Shown here: piece by piece, positions 16,655 through 23,612 of the stretch
Layout of the letters: each line of letters starts with the position of its first letter
Position numbering within the stretch: the stretch's first letter is position 1
Source of the DNA: Candidatus Edwardsbacteria bacterium RifOxyA12_full_54_48
GTDB taxonomy: Bacteria; Edwardsbacteria; AC1; EtOH8
Direction: 5' to 3'
Length of the DNA stretch: 64,000 nucleotides
Assembly (NCBI GenBank): GCA_001777915.1
Contig: MFFN01000004.1
Span: 124,001 to 188,000 of the forward strand
Program-made: the position numbers and the translations under genes
Notes under the pieces: model-generated
What the model was told of the DNA's origin: nothing
The model's database searches: none
Seen by the model: only the letters and a program-made list of their open reading frames with translations

Positions 16655-18109
16655 TTATTTTATCTGGGCCACCGCCCTTTTGACCGCCGCCTCCAGCATC
16701 TCCACCGGCGGTTTTTTGATCATTCCCAGCTCCATCATCTTGTCGGTTATCTCCCGGGCCTCTTTGATATCCGTTTCGGCCTTGGTGAAGGCCTCCTGGG
16801 CGGTCATCTTCACCCGGGCCACTCCGTCCTTGATGGCCTGCATGGCCACGTCGCGGGCCTCGGTGGGAAACACCTCGGCGTCGCTCATCTTGGGGATGAT
16901 ATTGTCCGGCGACAGCGCTTTCTTCTCGGCGTAGTCGGCCAGCGAGTGGGCGGCGGCGATGGCCATGTTGTCGGTGATCTTCTTGGCCCGCACCATCAGC
17001 GCCCCTTTCAGGATGCCGGGAAAGCCCAGGGAATTGTTCACCTGGTTGGGAAAGTCGCCCCGGCCGGTGGCCACGATGTAAGCCCCGGCCTCTTTGGCGG
17101 CGTAGGGATATATCTCGGGCACCGGGTTGGCGCAGACGAAGACGATGGACTTGGGGGCCATCGACTTGATCCATTCCGGTTTGATGACGTTGGGGCCGGG
17201 GGTGGACAGCGAGATCAGCACGTCGGCCCCCTTCATGGCCTCCTCCATGGTCTTGACTCCCTTGGGATTGGTCTTCTGGCAGATCTCCCACTTGCGGTAA
17301 TGGGCCGGATTGCTCTTGATATCCTCCCGGAATGGGCCCAGGGTGCCCTTGGTGTCGAACATGATCATGTTCTTTGCATCGCCGCCGTCGGTCTCTATCA
17401 GGCGGAAGATGGTGGTGTTGGAGGCCCCGGCGCCGTAGAATACGATCTTGACCTCGGACATCTTCTTCCCCACTATCTTCAGGGCGTTGATCAGGCCGGC
17501 CAGGGTGACGCAGCCGGTCCCCTGGGCGTCGTCGTGCCACACCGGAATGTTGCATTCCTGGCGCAGGGTGTCCAGAACCTTGTAGCAGTTGGGCTGGGAG
17601 ATATCCTCCAGGTTGATGGCCCCGAAGCTGGGCTCGGCCATCTTCACGAAATCTATTATCTTCTGGGCATCATGTTCGCCCTTGCTGTTGCGGCTGTCCA
17701 TGCACAGAGCCACCCCGTCGCAGCCGCCCAGATATTTCATCAAAAAGGCCTTGCCCTCCATCACCCCCAGGCCGCCCGGGGGGGTGCAGTCTCCGTCGCC
17801 CAGCACCCGGGTGGAATCCGAGACCACCGCCACCAGGTTGCCACGGTTGGTGAGGTCGAACGAGGCGTCGTTATTGTCCCTGATGGTGGTGGAGATCTTT
17901 GATACCCCCGGCGTATACCAGATGTTGAACCAGTTGAAACCATAGACCCCGGCCTTGGGCACGGTGATCATCTTGCCGCCGTAATATTTATGAAGGTCAT
18001 AAGCCAGCTCTTTAAGCAGAATCGTTTTCCCCTTAGCCAACTGTTCCTGGGTGAACCCATCCGGAAACAATTCTTCCAGATTTTTCAGGGTCAAATCAAA
18101 ATTCGCCAT
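16655..18109 (-). CDS. NAD-type malic enzyme (malate dehydrogenase, decarboxylating)
   Basis: A 484-residue enzyme that interconverts malate and pyruvate plus CO2 with NAD(P). Visible elements are YTPGVS, SDSTRVLGDGD, the metal-binding DDAQGTG, the Rossmann segment VFYGAGASN and CANPVPEIYP with ATGRGDFPNQVNNSLGFPG. It is the short prokaryotic form. ATG 18109 is used because AAAGGAAG lies about 10 nt before it; ATG 18127 would place this Shine-Dalgarno inside the gene. It feeds the fumarase, FrdAB and SucCD steps. Confidence 0.93.
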   Translation of the reverse strand: MANFDLTLKNLEELFPDGFTQEQLAKGKTILLKELAYDLHKYYGGKMITVPKAGVYGFNWFNIWYTPGVSKISTTIRDNNDASFDLTNRGNLVAVVSDSTRVLGDGDCTPPGGLGVMEGKAFLMKYLGGCDGVALCMDSRNSKGEHDAQKIIDFVKMAEPSFGAINLEDISQPNCYKVLDTLRQECNIPVWHDDAQGTGCVTLAGLINALKIVGKKMSEVKIVFYGAGASNTTIFRLIETDGGDAKNMIMFDTKGTLGPFREDIKSNPAHYRKWEICQKTNPKGVKTMEEAMKGADVLISLSTPGPNVIKPEWIKSMAPKSIVFVCANPVPEIYPYAAKEAGAYIVATGRGDFPNQVNNSLGFPGILKGALMVRAKKITDNMAIAAAHSLADYAEKKALSPDNIIPKMSDAEVFPTEARDVAMQAIKDGVARVKMTAQEAFTKAETDIKEAREITDKMMELGMIKKPPVEMLEAAVKRAVAQIK

Positions 18110-18159
18110 AGCCCGACTTCCTTTCATTTTTAGTAGCTTCGGTATTTTGGTTATATTAT

Positions 18160-18189
18160 ATTAAAACATAAATCGACCAGTCTTGTAAA
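18160..18189 (-). promoter_or_regulatory. Candidate promoter for the malic enzyme-fumarase-sucCD unit
   Basis: TTTACA (18189-18184), 18 bp and TTTAAT (18165-18160) on the minus strand. A second AT-rich -10-like TATAAT lies 6 bp further on. It follows directly after the terminator at 18197-18228. Confidence 0.4.
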
Positions 18190-18196
18190 GAAAAAA

Positions 18197-18228
18197 AAAC
18201 CTCTCCATCGGTGTTGGTGAAGAGGTTT
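18197..18228 (-). terminator. Intrinsic terminator downstream of the sucC remnant
   Basis: Arms AAACCTCT and AGAGGTTT enclose a 16-nt loop, and the minus strand continues into a run of nine T residues. It separates upstream transcription from the malic enzyme promoter. Confidence 0.8.
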
Positions 18229-18405
18229 GTTAAATCAACATATTTCCGGGACTTTATTGCCGCCTTTGGTTCATTTGATGCCGGACAGGAAAGGTTCTCC
18301 GGCTGGACCGGAATCCCGTGGTCGCGCAGCAGCTGGCGGGCTTGGTATTCGTGAATGTTCATGATTTTTATTTAGTATTGTTAAATAAAATAGTGTTTAA
18401 TGTTT

Positions 18406-18858
18406 TTATGCTTTGGTTGACAAATATGCAATATAACTCACAAAGCACATAGGCAAAATACTTATGAAAGGTATGAACAAAAAACCTATAACAGACGTTG
18501 ATGACCCTGGTGAATTTGTATATATTGAATGCCAAATTGAAAAATGACCTGCTATTGTTGCTATAAGTGAACCAACGATCCCCCCTATGCACATGGCGTA
18601 TGCTTTTCTTATAGATCCTTCTGAAGTGTAATAAAGCAAATATGCTGTTAGAACAAAAAACGGAATTAAGCTTGTTAATTCAATAAAAAATAAATTATGA
18701 CCTTCTTTAAATTGTGAAACATATATCTCCTGAATTGCTATAAATAATCCGATTTTACCATAAAACACTTTTACATATAATAATACTGCTGGAGCCACAA
18801 GAACACCAACAAGCAAAGGCAAAAAAGAGCAGAATAGACGTTGTTTTAAATTCTTCAT
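18406..18858 (-). CDS. AT-rich hypothetical membrane protein
   Basis: A 150-residue protein with about four transmembrane helices (approximately 8-30, 50-75, 82-105, 122-145) and no family that I recognise. ATG 18858 is used; it has GGGTGG upstream and stands 2 bases after the end of the dehydrogenase gene. Base composition is strikingly AT-rich compared with both neighbours, and codons end mostly in A or T, which suggests acquisition from another source. No function is assigned. Confidence 0.6.
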   Translation of the reverse strand: MKNLKQRLFCSFLPLLVGVLVAPAVLLYVKVFYGKIGLFIAIQEIYVSQFKEGHNLFFIELTSLIPFFVLTAYLLYYTSEGSIRKAYAMCIGGIVGSLIATIAGHFSIWHSIYTNSPGSSTSVIGFLFIPFISILPMCFVSYIAYLSTKA

Positions 18859-18859
18859 A

Positions 18860-19822
18860 TCACGCCACCCTATTTGTCTCAATTCCCTTTTCAAAATCCG
18901 CAATATTTCTAAACGTCACTTCCAACTTCCTCAACAGCGCCTCCTGCGTCTTATAGCCTAAATGCGGCGTCAGCACTGTATTCTTCGCGGTCAGCAGGGG
19001 GTTGTCTTGGGCCGGCGGCTCGCTGCCGAACACGTCCAGCCCGGCGCCGGCCAGTTTTCCATCGTTGAGCGCCTGGGCCAAAGCCGCCTCGTCGATCAGC
19101 CCGCCCCGGGCGGTGTTGATCAGATAAGCCGAGGGCTTCATTTTGGCGATCCGCTCCGCGTTCATTATATGCTTGGTCTCGGCGTTAAGCGCCAAGTGCA
19201 GGGAAACTATGTCCGCGTTCTTCAGCAGATCATCCATACTGCAGTATGTCCCGCCCAGTTTCTCAAATTCTTCTTTTTTCACCCGGTTGTAACCCAGCAC
19301 CTTGCAGCCGAAGGCGGCGAACAGTTTTGCCGCGGCCAGCCCGGTGGCCCCGGTGCCTACTATCCCCACGGTCTTGCCCTTGAGCTCGACGCCATCGGGG
19401 AAGGCATAGAACTTTTCTCCGGTCTGGCGGGCATGGGCATCGCCCCTGGGAATGCTGCGGAGAAGCGATAACGCCAGGCCCAGCGCCAGCTCGGCCACCG
19501 AGTCGGTGGAATACCCCGGGGTGTTGTAGACCGCGATCCCCTTCTCCCGGCAGGCCGCCAGGTTCACGTGGTCGTACCCGGTAAAGGAGATGGAGATCAT
19601 TGACAGCGCGCAGTTCCGGATGGTCTGGCCGTCTATCGGCAGACTGCCGGTGATCAGGTACTTGGCGCTGCCCATCATCTCGGTCAGCGGTTTGCCCCCG
19701 GCCAGCTCCGAACCCTTCCAGACCAGTGCATGTCCGGGCAGGATCTCAGCAAAGCGCTGCTGCACCAGCTCCCGGGGCACGCCCAGCGTCTGGATCAGTA
19801 TGACCTCTGAAGGTTTGTTCAT
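18860..19822 (-). CDS. D-2-hydroxyacid dehydrogenase (NAD)
   Basis: A 320-residue member of the D-isomer 2-hydroxyacid dehydrogenases, which reduce 2-keto acids to D-2-hydroxy acids. The NAD motif GIVGTGATG is central. The catalytic triad is visible: Arg in NTARGGLID, Glu in GSEPP and His in TPHLGY. Length is typical. Substrate cannot be fixed; glycerate/hydroxypyruvate or D-lactate are candidates. It has no obvious operon partner apart from the AT-rich membrane protein downstream. Confidence 0.88.
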   Translation of the reverse strand: MNKPSEVILIQTLGVPRELVQQRFAEILPGHALVWKGSELAGGKPLTEMMGSAKYLITGSLPIDGQTIRNCALSMISISFTGYDHVNLAACREKGIAVYNTPGYSTDSVAELALGLALSLLRSIPRGDAHARQTGEKFYAFPDGVELKGKTVGIVGTGATGLAAAKLFAAFGCKVLGYNRVKKEEFEKLGGTYCSMDDLLKNADIVSLHLALNAETKHIMNAERIAKMKPSAYLINTARGGLIDEAALAQALNDGKLAGAGLDVFGSEPPAQDNPLLTAKNTVLTPHLGYKTQEALLRKLEVTFRNIADFEKGIETNRVA

Positions 19823-19865
19823 TGATCGAAAAGTGGAATAATTACTGATTTGGGTGTCTGCATAA

Positions 19866-19902
19866 ATAAAACCTCTTCCTTAAAATAACGAAGAGGTTTT
19901 AT
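19866..19902 (-). terminator. Intrinsic terminator of the rpmH-rnpA-yidD-yidC-jag operon
   Basis: A 13-bp perfect stem (ATAAAACCTCTTC with GAAGAGGTTTTAT) followed on the minus strand by a T-rich stretch, 50 bases after the jag stop. Confidence 0.8.
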
Positions 19903-19952
19903 CAGCCTGTTAATCCACGGCCTTTTTATCTGCTATCCTTGACATTGCTTTT

Positions 19953-20969
19953 TTATCTTCCGCCTTTGGCCTTTTTGCCGCGGGGAACAAAGGGCTCCGC
20001 CGGGCGGCTGGCCATGCCGCTGGCAACGGTGGTGCTTCTTAGGGAATTATCTGTCTTGACCGCCGTCTGCGGCCTGGGCCCCTTGGGACTTTTGCTCCTC
20101 GACTTGAAATCATTCACCGGCCGTGGAGCCGGCCTTTCCCTGGCGGGCTGGGGCTTTGGCGGAACGGGCCTGGCCTGAGGCTGCACCTTGCCGGCGGACT
20201 GGGGTTTTGGCGGAACGGGCCTGGCCTGAGGCTGCACTTTGCCGGCCGGCCGGGGCTGCGGCCCCCTGCCTTTTGGGGCTCCCCGGAATTTTCCCCGGTC
20301 GCCGCCTTCGTGACGGGGGGCGGACGGGGTTCCTCTCTGGCCGGGCTTATCTCCCGGCAAACGCGGGGCGATTATCACCCGGCGGAAATCGGCGTTGCCC
20401 ACCGCGAAGGTCTTGACGTCGGGGTTGTTCTCCAGGGTCTTGTGGACGATCTTCCTCTGGTGGGGCGGCATCGGTTCCATCTTGTGCTCCTGGCCGCTTT
20501 CCTTGACCTTGGCCGCCAGCTGCAAAGCGCGGGTTTTCAGGTCGTCGTTCTGCTTCTCCCTAAAGCCCCCGATATCCAGGCGGACCTCATATTCCGAGTC
20601 ACGGTAGATCTTGTTGATAAGATATTCCATGGCGGTGATGGCCGCCCCTTGGTTGGCCTGGAGGTATTTTTCGCCCTCGAAAGAATCTATGGTGGCTACC
20701 AGAAGGTTTCCCTCCTCGTGGAAGGAACTGACCATGCCCGGGATATCCATCTTTTCCAGGATGCCCTCCACCAGCCGCTTGACCCTGGGCTGGGGAAGCA
20801 CTTTGAGCCTGACCTTGGCCGGCTTGCCCCCGAATATTCCCAGAAATCCGGCGGAGCCCAAGCTGACTATCTCTATCTCCACGTCCTCCCGGTGGATCCC
20901 CATTTGCGCCAGGCCCTTGTCGATGGCCTGTTCAACTGTCTTGGCCTCTTTTTCTATGAATACGCTCAT
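19953..20969 (-). CDS. jag: Jag/KhpB-like RNA-binding protein with long disordered tail
   Basis: A 338-residue protein. Residues 1-50 form the Jag N-terminal domain (SAGFLGIFGGKPAKV). A KH-like region follows (about 75-150), then an R3H domain around 150-210 (RALQLAAKVKESG, MPPHQRKIVHKTL). From about 215 on the chain is Pro/Arg/Lys-rich and disordered, with a tandem repeat of about 18 residues containing KVQPQARPVPPKPQ. Jag is the usual partner gene of yidC and binds RNA; in Gram-positives it influences cell elongation. The tail is much longer than in standard homologues. Confidence 0.88.
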   Translation of the reverse strand: MSVFIEKEAKTVEQAIDKGLAQMGIHREDVEIEIVSLGSAGFLGIFGGKPAKVRLKVLPQPRVKRLVEGILEKMDIPGMVSSFHEEGNLLVATIDSFEGEKYLQANQGAAITAMEYLINKIYRDSEYEVRLDIGGFREKQNDDLKTRALQLAAKVKESGQEHKMEPMPPHQRKIVHKTLENNPDVKTFAVGNADFRRVIIAPRLPGDKPGQRGTPSAPRHEGGDRGKFRGAPKGRGPQPRPAGKVQPQARPVPPKPQSAGKVQPQARPVPPKPQPARERPAPRPVNDFKSRSKSPKGPRPQTAVKTDNSLRSTTVASGMASRPAEPFVPRGKKAKGGR

Positions 20970-21038
20970 TTGGTTCTCTTTTGATTTGGTTCTTAATTTA
21001 AAAGTGATGTCTGTCCCGCCTTGGCAATGAACGGCGGA

Positions 21039-22631
21039 TCAGTCCTCGATGGGTTTGTGGCGGATATGGATGATGTACTGTTCGCCGATGGAAAGGATGT
21101 TGTATATCAGCCAGTAGAGGTTAAGCCCGGCCGGCAGGCTGCTGAATATGAACACCATGAACGGCGGCATCATATAGATCATGAATTTCTGCTTGGGGTC
21201 CACCGTGGTCATCTTCTGCTGGAAGAACATGGCTATCCCCATCAGGGCCGGCAGCACATAATAGGGATCCTTGATGGCCAGGTCGTTGATCCAGAAGATG
21301 AACGGGGCCTGGCGCAGTTCGATGGTGTTGGCCAGCACGCTGTACAGGGCGAAGAACACCGGCATCTGGAGAAGCAGCGGCAGGCAGCCGCCCAGCGGAT
21401 TGACCCCGTGCTTCTTGTACAGGGCCATGGTCTCCTGGTTCAGTTTGCCGGGATCCTTCTTGTACTGTTCCTGGATCTTCTTCATCTTGGGCTGGAGCTG
21501 CTGCATGTGCTTCATGGACTTCATGCCCTTGTAGGACAGCGGGAAGAAGGCCAGCTTGATGATGATCGAGAACAGGATGATCACCAATCCGTAGTTGGGA
21601 ATGAAGCTGTGCAGGAACAGCAGCAGCCATAATATCCCGCGGGTCACCGGCTGCAGGGGTTTCCACCCGGTATCGGCCACCTTGTCAAGCTGGGGGAAAA
21701 CCCCGGCCAGTATCTGATGCTGGATGGGACCCAGATATACCACAATGCTGTCGTAGCCGGATGGTTCGGCCTTCAGCGAGAGCCGGCTGGAGACCCGACC
21801 GTCATTCAGCCCCTGCTTGACCGCCACTGCTTTCTTGTTGGACGGGATCATGGCCGCCAAAAAATACTTGGTGCGCACCCCGCTGAAAATTATATCTCCA
21901 GGAACTTCATCAATATCCGGGTTGGCTAATTTTTTTGCCTTGTCGGTCTCCAGCTTCTGGCCCAGCATCGAGACAGCGGCGTACTCGTTCTCGTCTATCT
22001 TCTGGTCCTTCTCGGTAAAATTGAGCCCGCAGTTCCAGAAAAGATTATAGCTCCTGCCCAGGACAACGTTATCCGGCTTTTCCAGATAGATGTTAAGCGC
22101 CAAGCCCGAACCATTGTCCAACACGGCATAGCGTTTTTTGACGATCAGCCCGTTGCCCAGTTTGATCTGGTAGGTCACCGATCTGTCGGTCTCCTCAGAC
22201 ACCATGAATGCATACTGCGAAAGATCCACCGGAACGCCGTTGGCGGCAAGGTCCATGGTCAGGGCCCGGCCGTTCTCCGGGATCAACTGGACCGCCTGGC
22301 CGTCCGGCAGTTTGTAGCCCTTGAGATCGTACTCCACCAGACAGGCCCCCTGATTGCTGAACACCGCCCTGAGATCGGCGGATTCCAGCGTTGACTGGAC
22401 CACCGGGATCTGCGGGGCGGTTTCCTGGACCGAAGCCCTGTTTGGGGTTTGAGCAACTATCGTGGCTTCCGGCTGTCCGGCGGTGCTTTCCGCCTCCGGC
22501 AGGCCGGCCGCCGGCGATTGTTCCTGCGGCGGCTGGACCGGGGCTTGGCCCTTGGGGCTTAAATACTGGAAAGCCACAAATACCCCCAGGATCAGTATCA
22601 GCGCGACAAATGTTCTCTTGTTGGAATCCAT
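21039..22631 (-). CDS. yidC: YidC membrane protein insertase
   Basis: A 530-residue insertase of the Gram-negative type. There is an N-terminal helix (residues 6-24), a large periplasmic beta domain (about 70-330) and the conserved five-helix core from about 335 to 520. The core includes NYGLVIILFSIIIKLAFFPL and GGCLPLLLQMPVFFALY. It inserts inner-membrane proteins with or without SecYEG. It lies 2 bases from yidD and upstream of jag, the conserved order. The gene end lies 69 bases before jag. Confidence 0.95.
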   Translation of the reverse strand: MDSNKRTFVALILILGVFVAFQYLSPKGQAPVQPPQEQSPAAGLPEAESTAGQPEATIVAQTPNRASVQETAPQIPVVQSTLESADLRAVFSNQGACLVEYDLKGYKLPDGQAVQLIPENGRALTMDLAANGVPVDLSQYAFMVSEETDRSVTYQIKLGNGLIVKKRYAVLDNGSGLALNIYLEKPDNVVLGRSYNLFWNCGLNFTEKDQKIDENEYAAVSMLGQKLETDKAKKLANPDIDEVPGDIIFSGVRTKYFLAAMIPSNKKAVAVKQGLNDGRVSSRLSLKAEPSGYDSIVVYLGPIQHQILAGVFPQLDKVADTGWKPLQPVTRGILWLLLFLHSFIPNYGLVIILFSIIIKLAFFPLSYKGMKSMKHMQQLQPKMKKIQEQYKKDPGKLNQETMALYKKHGVNPLGGCLPLLLQMPVFFALYSVLANTIELRQAPFIFWINDLAIKDPYYVLPALMGIAMFFQQKMTTVDPKQKFMIYMMPPFMVFIFSSLPAGLNLYWLIYNILSIGEQYIIHIRHKPIED

Positions 22632-22633
22632 TA

Positions 22634-22888
22634 CTAAATATTCTTCCCTTCTTTTGTTTTGAGGCCGGGGACCGGGTCATAACCGCCGGCATGGAACGGA
22701 TGGCAGCGCAGCACCCGGCGGACAGCCAGCCACGATCCGCGCCACGGCCCGTGAGTCCTGACGGCCCCCAGGGCATAGACCGAGCAGGTGGGGCTGTACC
22801 GGCAGGAATCGGGCAACAGCAGGCCCACCGTTATCCGGTAGAATTGGATGACAGATGCCAATATGAATGTCAGCAAGCCTCTCAGCAT
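22634..22888 (-). CDS. yidD: YidD membrane protein insertion efficiency factor
   Basis: An 84-residue YidD protein with the family core SCRYSPTCSVYAL and the RVLRCHPFHAGGYDPVP motif, both carrying conserved Cys. It assists YidC-dependent insertion. It is spaced 3 bases from rnpA and 2 from yidC, so translation is probably coupled. Confidence 0.94.
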   Translation of the reverse strand: MLRGLLTFILASVIQFYRITVGLLLPDSCRYSPTCSVYALGAVRTHGPWRGSWLAVRRVLRCHPFHAGGYDPVPGLKTKEGKNI

Positions 22889-22891
22889 GTT

Positions 22892-23251
22892 TTAATTATC
22901 CTCCGATACAATCTTTCCCCGTTTGATAAGCTCGGCCATCGCCTCCCGCACCCTGATGTATTCAATAATCTGATTTGCGGAGAATACCAGATCGTAGCCC
23001 GGCTTCAGCCGGCATTTGATCCTGCGGTAGGCTTCGCGCATCCTGCGTTTCATCAGGTTTCGGGACACCGCCTTTCCCAGTTTTTTCCTTACGATAAAAC
23101 CGGCCCTGGTGCCGGGCGCCCCCTTCCTTTGGCTGAAGATCAGGGAGATCCCGTCCTGGCCCAGGCGGGTGCCGGTTTTCAGAGCTTCGGTAATGTCCTG
23201 CGACCTCCGCAGCCGTTCATCCTTTTTGAATGTCTGGTCCATTACCGTCAA
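22892..23251 (-). CDS. rnpA: Ribonuclease P protein component
   Basis: A 119-residue RnpA that assists the P RNA in tRNA 5' maturation. The RNR-like motif is present as AVSRNLMKRRMREAYRR. The TTG at 23251 has GGAGG 7 nt upstream, while the in-frame ATG at 23242 is too far from it, so TTG is preferred. It directly follows rpmH. Confidence 0.92.
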   Translation of the reverse strand: MTVMDQTFKKDERLRRSQDITEALKTGTRLGQDGISLIFSQRKGAPGTRAGFIVRKKLGKAVSRNLMKRRMREAYRRIKCRLKPGYDLVFSANQIIEYIRVREAMAELIKRGKIVSEDN

Positions 23252-23268
23252 CTGCCGCCCTCCGGCCC

Positions 23269-23436
23269 TTAGGTGTGCTTCAGGCTGACTTTTTCGTCGG
23301 ACACCGTCAGCTTATGGCGGCCCTTGGCCCGGCGGCGGGCCAGTATTTTCCGGCCGTCAGCCGTTTCCATCCGATTGCGAAAACCGTGCTTTCTGGCCCT
23401 CTTCACCTGGCTTGGCTGGTAGGTTCTCTTGGTCAT
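23269..23436 (-). CDS. rpmH: Ribosomal protein L34
   Basis: A 55-residue L34. It begins [20 protein letters not shown] and continues with the conserved [17 protein letters not shown]. An excellent AGGAGG lies 6 nt before ATG 23436. The tail is about ten residues longer than the usual 44-46. It is the first gene of the rnpA-yidD-yidC-jag cluster. Confidence 0.95.
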   Translation of the reverse strand: MTKRTYQPSQVKRARKHGFRNRMETADGRKILARRRAKGRHKLTVSDEKVSLKHT

Positions 23437-23494
23437 TTAATCCTCCTGTTTGGTTATCCAATGTTGAAAAGATGTATTTGCAAATTAGCGTATT

Positions 23495-23523
23495 ATGATA
23501 GCTTAAAACAGCCCCAAAGTCAA
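23495..23523 (-). promoter_or_regulatory. Sigma70-like promoter of rpmH
   Basis: TTGACT (23523-23518), a 17-bp spacer and TATCAT (23500-23495), each one mismatch from consensus. The leader is about 50 nt. The spacer and -35 also lie within an inverted repeat (GCCCCAAAG with CTTTGGGGC) that could act on upstream transcription. Confidence 0.75.
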
Positions 23524-23569
23524 GGTTTTTTAAGCCTTTGGGGGCCGTTTTGAGGTCGTGGCATCGCTA

Positions 23570-23597
23570 AAAGGGCCGCCCTTTAGGGCGGCCCTTT
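23570..23597 (-). terminator. Hairpin downstream of the YVTN repeat protein gene
   Basis: A perfect 13-bp stem (AAAGGGCCGCCCT with AGGGCGGCCCTTT) with a 2-nt loop, 15 bases after the stop codon. The T-tail on the minus strand is short, so efficiency is uncertain. Confidence 0.6.
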
Positions 23598-23612
23598 GTG
23601 GACAAAAGATAT

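Larger units (their letters stand above)
18156..18362 (-). pseudogene. Remnant of a second sucC 5' end
   Basis: The first 21 codons (MNIHEYQARQLLRDHGIPVQP) align with the start of the intact SucC ([20 protein letters not shown]). The similarity then stops and the frame runs on through unrelated sequence and the terminator, ending at 18156. No Shine-Dalgarno is evident. This is best read as a truncated duplicate. With the sucD fragment at 2117-2755 it brackets the 16-kb C4/hydrogenase island. Confidence 0.7.
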
